A stretch of DNA of 5,836 bases from Victivallales bacterium. Lineage in GTDB: Bacteria; Verrucomicrobiota; Lentisphaeria; Victivallales; JAUVCU01. The notes under the pieces were generated by a model that was not told the DNA's origin, ran no database searches, and worked only from the letters and a program-made list of their open reading frames with translations. Positions within the stretch are counted from its first letter, which is position 1. The number at the start of each line of letters is the position of its first letter. The stretch lies in contig JAOZMT010000155.1 in assembly GCA_029934175.1 (NCBI GenBank), positions 1 through 5,836 on the forward strand. The letters run 5' to 3'. Position numbers and translations under genes: made by a program. Positions 1 through 5,836 of this stretch are shown piece by piece.

Positions 1-76
1 GCAAGTTTTATTGCTTGTTTACTCTAAAATTGAACCCCGAAATGTTAGTTAATAGCCTATATATTTCTATTTGTCA
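1..76. other. Non-coding sequence downstream of the pyruvyl transferase gene
   Basis: This AT-rich tail after the pyruvyl transferase stop (77-79) shows no gene start and no convincing terminator. A short GCAA/TTGC inverted repeat (1-14) sits at the edge, but it is only four base pairs and has no visible T-tract within the window. The next gene, if the operon continues, starts beyond the left edge. Confidence 0.4.
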
Positions 77-1393
77 TTATAATTTATTCCTATTTTTATT
101 TATAATTTCTACTGCTTTATTAATGGAAATTAAACTTCGCTTTTCTAGTTCAGGAATAATTTTAATTAATTGTTCTTTTATAATTGTTTTTTTTATAAAA
201 AAAGAATCAATCAAAGGTATTATTTCAGAAATAGATACTTCACCCATATCCATATTTATATAGCATTCTTGAATTTCACATAATCCAGCAAGTCCTTCTA
301 ATTTTGTTCTTTGATATATTCCACTTGCAATTCCTAAAAAAGGAGTAAATCCACCAGCGGCAAAGACACAAAAATGATAACGACTTCCTATTGCACAATC
401 AACATAAGATAAAAACCCTTTTAATTGACTTGCTGAATATTCTTTATTTATACAAATTGCTTTTGATATATTTTTCATCTGATTATGTATTTTTTTATGT
501 AGCGGTCTGTCATCGACAGAATCAGAATAGTCTGTCGGTAAAAAACAAATTTTAGCATTATATTTTTCAATAATATAATCCGCCATTTGCGACATCAGGA
601 CACATTCTTTATCTAAATTATTTTCTTTACCTAAATTTGTAAATTGAGAAAGGGATCCTTTCATATTCATAGCTATAATCAACTTAGAATCATCTTTTTC
701 CCAAAACTCAGGGTGATCATTTTGCTGTATTTGAATTAATTCCTGTTTATTTATATATGGTAATGTTATTGAATCATCTGCTGTATTTAGCATAATGGGA
801 TTTTTAACGCCTATTGCTTGTAATCTCTTTATTGATTTCCCATTATCGCGAAATGTTATTAAATCCACATAATTTAAGCAAAATGCTACATAAGTTGAAT
901 CGATTCGTCTTAAAAAAGGCCCCATTGTTTGACCAGATATAATAATAGGTTTCTGTAATATTTTTGCAGCCAGATAAATAGAACATTTTTTATACAATTC
1001 AGACGGCATAATGCTATTGATATTTCCACCTCCAACATTAAAAAGTAAATCGCAAGTTTCTAATTCGTCAAAAAAAATATCTGCTGACTTCCAAGTCTTT
1101 ATTTTTTTTCCTTTTCGTCGTAAATGTGCTGCATTTAAAAATTGAATAGTCCGTGAATAAAGTTTTTTTTTCTCTTGTTGATCATCAAAATTATTAAGGC
1201 CTAATTCTCTTAAATCGTAAATAGCTCTCTCTTTATGAAATTTATTAGTATCATTTGGCAAAGGAGATAACATAACAATGTCAAGTTTTTTTACTCTTTT
1301 TCTCAAATTAATGATATCAGCCATAGGCATTGATTCATCTCCTATGTCACTCCAACCGTAACCTCCCATTATCATTATTTTACCTTGTTTCAT
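77..1393 (-). CDS. Polysaccharide pyruvyl transferase family protein
   Basis: This 438-residue protein matches the polysaccharide pyruvyl transferase family (CsaB/WcaK-like, GT-B-like fold). Characterised members move pyruvate from phosphoenolpyruvate to a sugar as a ketal, normally in the cytoplasm. Visible family motifs are the N-terminal glycine-rich loop GGYGWSDIGDESM (about residues 10-22), NVGGGNI (119-125), SGQTMGPF (153-160), FRDNGKS (181-187) and the C-terminal signature GSRYHFCVFAAGG (336-348), followed by PFLGIA and an IYQRTKLEGL segment. The last matches the usual 'Y..K..G' tail of the family. Length is normal or slightly long and the frame is intact, ending in TAA. The ATG at 1393 is supported by GGAGA five bases or so upstream and lies one base after the stop of the FrhB-like gene, so translation is probably coupled. 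Family assignment is firm. The acceptor, and whether it truly transfers pyruvate, are unknown because some homologues in such loci are uncharacterised. Confidence 0.93.
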   Translation of the reverse strand: MKQGKIMIMGGYGWSDIGDESMPMADIINLRKRVKKLDIVMLSPLPNDTNKFHKERAIYDLRELGLNNFDDQQEKKKLYSRTIQFLNAAHLRRKGKKIKTWKSADIFFDELETCDLLFNVGGGNINSIMPSELYKKCSIYLAAKILQKPIIISGQTMGPFLRRIDSTYVAFCLNYVDLITFRDNGKSIKRLQAIGVKNPIMLNTADDSITLPYINKQELIQIQQNDHPEFWEKDDSKLIIAMNMKGSLSQFTNLGKENNLDKECVLMSQMADYIIEKYNAKICFLPTDYSDSVDDRPLHKKIHNQMKNISKAICINKEYSASQLKGFLSYVDCAIGSRYHFCVFAAGGFTPFLGIASGIYQRTKLEGLAGLCEIQECYINMDMGEVSISEIIPLIDSFFIKKTIIKEQLIKIIPELEKRSLISINKAVEIINKNRNKL

Positions 1394-1394
1394 A

Positions 1395-2675
1395 TTATCT
1401 CCATTTTCTTTTTAAAATTTTCATAGCAAATATCTCAATACCTTTATTTATTAATATTAAAACATTTAAATAAATATAATTTCCTGATACAGAACTTAAT
1501 ATCACTCTGAAAAATTCAGGTAGTGCATTAAATATTTCATTTTTTTTAATTGATTTTTGAGTATCATACAAATTGACATATTTCGGATTTATTCCAAGAA
1601 AAAATCTCCAAATTTTCATTCGAGGAATAACATTAGCTTTATATTCAATATCTTGACTATTCACAACATCAGATATTTTTATTTCTGATAAATATATTTT
1701 TTTTTCTGTTTTAAGTTTTTTAACAATTTGCTCTGCGTTATGTGTTCTACATAAAATCATTGTTGATCCGTCTTTATGCCTAGCATATTGTGTCCAATTA
1801 TCAGCAAAAGATATATCTGATAATATACCACTATGATCTGGACAAAGCCAACATCTAACTGGTTTAAAAAACTTCATGAAATTATACCCCCAATAATTAC
1901 TATCAAGGTGATTTAAGTAATGTTCTGTAGAATCGTTCATAGTGACATGAAATTTTCCTGGATGCCCACTTCCTCTATATTCAATATTTTTTACATTTTT
2001 GATGGGCAACCCTAATTTGTGAACCAAATAATTTGTTGCATTAGCATTTGGCATACGGCTACAAAACAAAGATATTAGAAAAGGAATTTTTGTTTTTAAT
2101 TCAGATGTATTTTGTTGTATTTTCCTCAGACCTGCAATTTGACAAGGCAACCCAACAAAAGCAAATGTGCCACTCTCTTTAATAATGTTTTTAAAAATAG
2201 AACATGAAGGGATTGGATAATATTTTGATTTTTGAGCATCTATAATTTCTTTTCTATTTCGTGCTATAAAAGTTTCAAATCCAAATTTCTCACCATTTGT
2301 ATTTTGAACAGTAATAATTCCACTAACAATATTATTTTCTATTAATTGGATTAAGTATTCTGTTAGTAATCCTCCAGAAGATGAATTATATAGTATCTCT
2401 TTATTAAGAGAATAACCAACAAAAGCAGACATTGAATAACCTAAGTATTTATTATATATTCCTTCAAAATTATTAGGAGTCAAACCTTCAAAGTCAATTG
2501 TATATCCAGGGCAAACACTAAGGCATTTCTTGCATAATACACATTTTTTTTTATCTATAATAGGTTTTAATAAACCACGCTTATTATCAATTACAAAGTT
2601 TATTGCATCTGATAAACACACCGCTTTACATGTTCCACAGCCTGAACAGAGGTTTCTTTTGTAAATTTTTGCAAT
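1395..2675 (-). CDS. FrhB-type (F420 hydrogenase/dehydrogenase beta-like) iron-sulfur protein, non-canonical start
   Basis: The protein belongs to the coenzyme F420 hydrogenase/dehydrogenase beta-subunit family, whose members are flavin and Fe-S proteins that pass electrons to or from a cofactor or substrate. Numbering from an ATT at 2675 (426 residues), it opens with two ferredoxin 4Fe-4S motifs, CSGCGTCKAVC (10-20) and CVLCKKCLSVC (45-55). Next come the FrhB motifs SSSGG (about 98-102), FVGLPCQIAG (173-182), YRGSGHPG (233-240), CWLC (275-278) and FADNW (290-294). The first in-frame ATG/GTG/TTG codon is a GTG at 2621, which falls inside the first cluster and would delete three of its cysteines. 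An in-frame TAA lies at 2711-2709, so the true start must be ATT 2675, ATC 2684 or a similar rare codon. The gene begins about 10 bases after the radical SAM stop. Stand-alone FrhB-like proteins beside pyruvyl transferases are common in polysaccharide loci without any F420 pathway, so a role in F420 hydrogenase is unlikely. Family is firm; start and substrate are not. Confidence 0.88.
   Translation of the reverse strand: MAKIYKRNLCSGCGTCKAVCLSDAINFVIDNKRGLLKPIIDKKKCVLCKKCLSVCPGYTIDFEGLTPNNFEGIYNKYLGYSMSAFVGYSLNKEILYNSSSGGLLTEYLIQLIENNIVSGIITVQNTNGEKFGFETFIARNRKEIIDAQKSKYYPIPSCSIFKNIIKESGTFAFVGLPCQIAGLRKIQQNTSELKTKIPFLISLFCSRMPNANATNYLVHKLGLPIKNVKNIEYRGSGHPGKFHVTMNDSTEHYLNHLDSNYWGYNFMKFFKPVRCWLCPDHSGILSDISFADNWTQYARHKDGSTMILCRTHNAEQIVKKLKTEKKIYLSEIKISDVVNSQDIEYKANVIPRMKIWRFFLGINPKYVNLYDTQKSIKKNEIFNALPEFFRVILSSVSGNYIYLNVLILINKGIEIFAMKILKRKWR
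1398..1402 (-). promoter_or_regulatory. Ribosome binding site of the pyruvyl transferase gene
   Basis: GGAGA on the minus strand ends four bases before the ATG at 1393. It lies inside the last codons of the FrhB-like gene, whose TAA stop is one base from the ATG. This fixes the start of the pyruvyl transferase and suggests translational coupling. Confidence 0.75.
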
Positions 2676-2685
2676 ATTATAGATC

Positions 2686-4338
2686 CTATACCTCTGTTTT
2701 ATATAATTTTATTATTTCTATATCTTGGAAGAGCTCTCTACATCGTTCATCAAATACATTTGGATATGTATCGGTAGACAAAATAATAATATCAGAATCA
2801 ATAAAGTTAATCGCATTTGGCGAAATTACTTCAACTCCATCTATTTTTATATCCACCATATTATCATCAAGAATATATCGTGGGAAATCTAATTTGTTTT
2901 TTCGTAAAATTTCCAATAAAAATTTTGTATGACTTCCTCCTCCAAACAAAATAATACTTTTATTCTCTACTCTAGTTAGATTATACCATGTTTTACAAAT
3001 ATATTTTACCAATGGCTCTTTGTCTAAATCTTTTTTAAAATCACATAAAAGTTTATAACACTTTTCTTTTTCTTCATTGCTCATTCTACCTTTCCATTGA
3101 GGAATATCTGAATTTTTATCAAACCAAGAAAAATTTTCGGGTAAAAGATTTTGCTCTATTGCATTTCGTTCCATTTCTGTCCCTGGTAATATCAACGCAG
3201 CTCCAAAACTTATTGTGTATAAATATGGTTTTAATTCATAAAGAAGTTTCATCGTTTCTTGAAAATCTGAAAAAGTTTCTTTAGGTAATCCATACATAAC
3301 AAAAACAAGACTTCTAATTCCAAGTTTTTTACTATTTATTGCAAAATCTTTTAATTTTGTCAAATCAAGACGCTTTTTTATTTCTTTTAATACATGAGGT
3401 GCTCCTGATTCTAATGCAAAATCAATACTAATACACCCTGAATCTACCATTTTTTTTAATAAAAAAAGCGAGCAATCTGATCTTGTTTCACAGTACCAAA
3501 CAATACCATTACAATGTTTTTTTATTGCATCACACAATTTCTCTGAATACTTCTCTCTTAATGTAAATGTGGGATCAACCATCCAAAAAACATTAGTCTT
3601 AAATATTTTACGCTTAATATTTATTTCTTCAATAATAGATGTTATCTCTCTAGAACGAAATCTCCCATTACTATTATTAAAACAGAAAGTACACTTCTCA
3701 GTACATCCTCGTGCAATTAAAATAGGGATAGCTTTAATCCCTTCTTTTTCATAATTTTTTAAATCTACAAATGGAGAATAAAGATTATTATTGTTTTCTA
3801 ATAATGTATAATCTATTACTGCTTCATCTCTATTCATTGGCTCGCGTGCAATGTTCTTACATATTTGATTAGAAGCATTTCGATAAGTAATTCCTTTAAT
3901 CATAGATAATTCGGTTTCTTTTTTTACTAATTCTAGTAAAGTTTTTTCTCCTTCTCCATTAACAACAATATCAACATCTAATAAATTTTCAAGGCATTCT
4001 TTTGATGTGGCTGTAAAAAATGGTCATCCGACAATAACAACAGTATTTGGAGCATATTTTTTTATCCCATAAATATATTCATATAAAGAACTTCGCTCAA
4101 ATGGACTTCCTGTAAAAGCTATAATTTTAGGATTCTCTTTTTGTATAAGTTTCTTAAAGTTTTTTGGGCTTAATTTCATTGGTTTTACATCTATTATCTT
4201 AGACGGTATATTATTTTTTTTCAAATAACTTTGAAGATATAATAAACTTATAGGATAAAAATAATGAACTCCTTTTTTAGTATCCCATCCTCCTGTAGGA
4301 TTAACTAAAAAGATATCATTCTCTTTATATAATATCAT
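2686..4338 (-). pseudogene. B12-binding-type radical SAM protein with C-terminal Rossmann-like domain, interrupted by in-frame TGA
   Basis: Read through one TGA (4026-4024, codon 105), this is a single frame of 550 codons. Residues 1-145 look like the cobalamin-binding Rossmann domain of class B radical SAM enzymes: an FLVNP start, YPISLLYLQSYLKK, KIIAFTGSPF, and then VVIVG-stop-PFFTATSKECL leading to IVVNGEGEKTLLEL. The radical SAM core follows, with the CTEKCTFC cluster motif (CxxxCxxC, residues 212-219), DPTFT (about 255), FALESGAPHVLKEIKK, YGLPKET (about 349-355) and LPGTEME (384-390). Residues from about 460 form an extra domain with a GGGSHTK nucleotide-binding loop (466-472), a DD pair after a second strand, and IIILST. 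It resembles sugar-acyltransferase or nucleotide-binding Rossmann modules. The ATG at 4338 has AAGGAG six bases upstream. Without readthrough, the 5' part yields 104 residues, and any restart at the internal ATG 3903 would lack most of the B12 domain. Reaction and substrate are unknown; the setting suggests modification of a sugar or lipid. Confidence 0.85.
4024..4026 (-). other. In-frame TGA at a conserved glycine-type position of the radical SAM gene
   Basis: On the minus strand the codons run GTT GTC GGA TGA CCA TTT TTT ACA GCC, giving V V G stop P F F T A. Related B12-binding domains usually read VxxGGPFF/H here, so a GGA to TGA change (one base) would explain the stop. The frame is intact on both sides, with no indel needed. 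Mutation, sequencing error or recoding cannot be separated from the sequence alone. Confidence 0.85.
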
Positions 4339-4344
4339 AACGAA

Positions 4345-4350
4345 CTCCTT
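4345..4350 (-). promoter_or_regulatory. Ribosome binding site of the radical SAM gene
   Basis: AAGGAG lies six bases before the ATG at 4338 and within the 14-base gap after the stop of the TPR-like gene. It is a near-perfect Shine-Dalgarno sequence and confirms this ATG as the true start of the interrupted radical SAM gene. Confidence 0.8.
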
Positions 4351-4352
4351 TT

Positions 4353-5456
4353 TTATGATGTTAAATTAAATAATTTTAATTCTTTATTTATTACTTCTTT
4401 TTCAACTAGGTTTTTTTTAAGCAAGTCTGAAAGCAAATCTGGAATGACTATCTTGTTTTTTTTATTTTGTAAAACTCTTGTATTATAAACATTTGACCAG
4501 AAGTCATATAATGAATAATATATATACCATGATCTACAAGAATTTTCTTGTAATGTAAAATTCATGTCATGAGTTATTAAGCTTTTATATAAACGACATA
4601 CTCTATGTTCACTTTTGTTTAGTATATTTAAAGATTCTTTTTTTTCCCCAATATATCTTAAAGTTCTTGCATATTCTAAAATATCAATGTGCGGAATTAC
4701 AGATGTTTTTATATCATTTTTCTGAAAATTATCTTGATGTTCGCTAAGACATTTCTCCCATTCCCCATTGCTTCTATAAGTAATAGCTAACTGAGTTAAA
4801 TTATGAATAAAATATACGGACTTAAATTCTAAAGATTTTTTCCTATAATATATTGATTTTTCAAAATACCCTTTGACATAATAAAGAGACGCTAATTCTC
4901 TTGTATTATCTTCTGTATAATCGTTCCGCTTAATATGTTGAAATAGTAAATTTTCTGCAATATCAAATTCTCCAGTACTTCGCTTTAAAATGATCTCCCA
5001 AAAGTCATTACTAATGTTTACTGATGAATAAAAATGTTGTTGTTCTACTATATTTTCAGCTTCTTTAAACATTCTGAGCCAAATAAAAAGAATAAGTAAA
5101 TAACGACTCAAATTTTCATTTTTACATTGAGAATAATCTATTTTTTTAACAAGTTCTTTTATAACAGCTACATTACCACTTTTTAGTGAATTAAACAAAA
5201 ATATAATAGTTTGCATATTCAAAGGAATAAAATTTATGTTATTTTTACAATATTCAACAAGAAATTCTTTTTTATTATTATATCTTGAATAATTTTGGAC
5301 AGAATTATACAAATATTCAATATTGCTTATGCTTTTTAAACTAAGATTAATATTTTCTCGACAAGATTTATCCTGCAAGAGATCTAAACTTACATTTTGA
5401 ATATCATCTGCAATTGCAGTATTATTTATTTTGGATAGTATTTCGTTTGGATTCAT
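4353..5456 (-). CDS. TPR-like helical repeat protein of unknown function
   Basis: I do not recognise a specific family for this 367-residue protein. It appears all-helical, with no signal peptide and no convincing membrane segment; the stretch LLILFIWLRMF near 120-130 is short and sits within a helical repeat. Three stretches resemble degenerate tetratricopeptide repeats at a spacing of about 37-39 residues: RELASLYYVKGYFEKSI (from 186), TQLAITYRSNGEWEKCL (from 221) and LEYARTLRYIGEKKESL (from 260). Each has the small/aromatic pattern and the G-x-(Y/W)-EK-type turn. The C-terminal quarter has aromatic runs (WYIYYSLYDFW, 310-320) and a lysine-rich tail. It is the first gene of the putative operon, 14 bases before the radical SAM gene, so a scaffold or partner role for the downstream enzymes is possible but is only inference. 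The ATG at 5456 has just a weak GGAC about ten bases upstream. It is confidently coding because of its long open frame and operon position. Confidence 0.8.
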   Translation of the reverse strand: MNPNEILSKINNTAIADDIQNVSLDLLQDKSCRENINLSLKSISNIEYLYNSVQNYSRYNNKKEFLVEYCKNNINFIPLNMQTIIFLFNSLKSGNVAVIKELVKKIDYSQCKNENLSRYLLILFIWLRMFKEAENIVEQQHFYSSVNISNDFWEIILKRSTGEFDIAENLLFQHIKRNDYTEDNTRELASLYYVKGYFEKSIYYRKKSLEFKSVYFIHNLTQLAITYRSNGEWEKCLSEHQDNFQKNDIKTSVIPHIDILEYARTLRYIGEKKESLNILNKSEHRVCRLYKSLITHDMNFTLQENSCRSWYIYYSLYDFWSNVYNTRVLQNKKNKIVIPDLLSDLLKKNLVEKEVINKELKLFNLTS

Positions 5457-5470
5457 TTTTTGTTTTGTCC

Positions 5471-5496
5471 ACTAATTTTACTAATTAAACACTAAT
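5471..5496. repeat. Three direct ACTAAT repeats before the operon
   Basis: ACTAAT occurs at 5471-5476, 5480-5485 and 5491-5496 on the plus strand (ATTAGT on the minus strand), with starts 9 and 11 bases apart, about one helical turn. The last copy overlaps the candidate -10 box. They could be an operator. The motif is short and AT-rich, so chance is a real alternative. Confidence 0.35.
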
Positions 5497-5519
5497 AAGA
5501 TAAGAGTATTGTTTATCAA
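5492..5519 (-). promoter_or_regulatory. Candidate sigma70-type promoter for the operon
   Basis: On the minus strand TTGATA (5519-5514, five of six matches to TTGACA) is followed after 16 bases by TATTAG (5497-5492, four of six to TATAAT). Transcription would begin about 30 bases before the ATG at 5456. In such AT-rich DNA weak matches arise by chance, so this is tentative. If it is right, the GC-richer segment lies upstream of the promoter rather than in the leader RNA. Confidence 0.3.
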
Positions 5520-5601
5520 CGAACACATTGTGTCCACATGCCCTGCTACGCAGATCGTTCGAGTGCTCACTCATAACATTTTAAATTAATCGAATTATTT
5601 G

Positions 5602-5835
5602 TTAGTAGTTTGAATTTAAAGTATTTAAATAGGTAACTTGAATTTTATTTGTTTTAATTCTTTTATCATTTGTTAGAAAACAATTGCAATGTTCAGTAAT
5701 AGCCGTTGCTAGATGTATTGCATCTGGCAGTTTTAGAAATTTATTTTGACCTCTAATTTCAGCAGCATTTATTAAAACATTTCTATTTATTGCTTTTACA
5801 TTAAGATAAAAAGAACTTTGGATATATTGTTTATA
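5602..5835 (-). CDS. PIN-domain (VapC-like) protein, C-terminal part, cut by the window edge
   Basis: The last 77 codons of a gene run in from the right edge and end in TAA at 5604-5602. The translation carries the C-terminal signature of PIN-domain ribonucleases: LPDAIHLATA (about residues 36-45 of the fragment) with its conserved acidic residue, then CFLTNDKRI (52-60) with the second conserved Asp after a Thr-Asn. Characterised PIN toxins of VapBC systems cut RNA with Mg2+ held by three or four acidic residues; the N-terminal ones would lie beyond the window. About 130-140 residues is the usual full length, so roughly the last half is present. Any antitoxin would normally lie upstream, also outside the window. 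No ATG is needed in the visible part because the gene starts off-window. There is no evidence that it is part of the polysaccharide operon, since a 145-base gap follows. Assignment to the PIN fold is good; a toxin role is likely but unproven. Confidence 0.78.
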   Translation of the reverse strand, partial: YKQYIQSSFYLNVKAINRNVLINAAEIRGQNKFLKLPDAIHLATAITEHCNCFLTNDKRIKTNKIQVTYLNTLNSNY

Positions 5836-5836
5836 T

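Larger units (their letters stand above)
5457..5601. other. Intergenic region between PIN gene and operon, with a hairpin-rich GC-richer segment
   Basis: This 145-base gap separates the PIN-domain gene from the TPR-like gene, both on the minus strand. Bases of about 5518-5573 are clearly richer in G+C than anything nearby and carry three short inverted repeats: 5521-5535 (six pairs counting one G-U, loop of three, on the minus-strand RNA), 5543-5553 (CTGC-TAC-GCAG) and 5561-5572 (GAGTG/CACTC). A CGAAC (5520-5524) and a GTTCG (5557-5561) could close the first two into one structure. The rest is AT-rich and carries the candidate promoter. No open reading frame with a plausible start is visible. 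Confidence 0.6.

Noticed and set aside
1..14. Small GCAA/TTGC inverted repeat at the left edge as a terminator of the operon.
   Set aside because: The stem has only four pairs, two of them A-T, and no T-tract is visible on the minus strand inside the window.
1395..2675. True F420-reducing hydrogenase or F420-dependent dehydrogenase subunit.
   Set aside because: No hydrogenase large or small subunit or F420 biosynthesis gene is present, and stand-alone homologues of this type commonly sit in polysaccharide loci.
2603..2932. Plus-strand open frames at 15-263, 2603-2932 and 3569-3754.
   Set aside because: They lie opposite well-supported minus-strand genes with clear family motifs, and their translations are low-complexity shadows without recognisable domains.
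2686..3903. Radical SAM gene starting independently at the ATG at 3903.
   Set aside because: The codons between 4023 and 3904 encode conserved B12-domain sequence in the same frame, and there is no good Shine-Dalgarno sequence before this ATG. It is an internal methionine of one interrupted gene.
4015..4035. Selenocysteine as the meaning of the TGA in the radical SAM gene.
   Set aside because: The position aligns with glycine rather than cysteine in this domain, and the bases following the TGA show no evident bacterial SECIS hairpin.
5505..5610. Possible integron attC-like recombination site, with TAACAAAT after the PIN stop and an imperfectly palindromic GC-richer core.
   Set aside because: The required complementary outer boxes (RYYYAAC and GTTRRRY) are not present at matching ends, and no integrase is visible in the window.

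Overview
The window is an AT-rich stretch of bacterial DNA, roughly 30% G+C or less by eye, and every gene I can support lies on the minus strand. It looks like part of an accessory surface-polysaccharide or glycoconjugate locus. The sequence does not fix the organism. Low-GC Firmicutes, Fusobacteria, spirochaetes and other AT-rich anaerobes all fit the pairing of an FrhB-like iron-sulfur protein with a polysaccharide pyruvyl transferase and a B12-type radical SAM protein. The strong Shine-Dalgarno sequences before two genes (AAGGAG and GGAGA) argue mildly against Bacteroidota.

Layout in the direction of transcription (right to left): (1) 5835-5602, the 3' end of a PIN-domain (VapC-like) gene cut by the window edge; (2) 5601-5457, a 145-base intergenic region with a GC-richer, hairpin-rich segment, a possible promoter and three ACTAAT repeats; (3) 5456-4353, a helical TPR-like protein of unknown function; (4) 4338-2686, a B12-binding-type radical SAM protein with an extra C-terminal Rossmann-like domain, interrupted by one in-frame TGA at 4026-4024; (5) about 2675-1395, an FrhB-type protein with two ferredoxin 4Fe-4S motifs and no ordinary start codon upstream of the first cluster; (6) 1393-77, a polysaccharide pyruvyl transferase family protein; (7) 76-1, non-coding sequence with no gene visible.

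Genes 3 to 6 are tightly packed (gaps of 14, about 10 and 1 bases) and are probably one operon. The FrhB-like/pyruvyl transferase pair is a recurrent partnership in polysaccharide loci. My inference is that the pyruvyl transferase-family enzyme modifies a sugar or glycolipid, the FrhB-like protein does an electron-transfer or reductive step on a related substrate, and the radical SAM enzyme does a difficult carbon-centred modification. No substrate can be read from the sequence.

The two points most worth checking are the TGA at a glycine-type position of the radical SAM gene and the missing canonical start of the FrhB-like gene. They lie about 1.3 kb apart in adjacent genes, and both frames are otherwise intact. 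They could be sequencing errors, early gene decay, or unusual translation.
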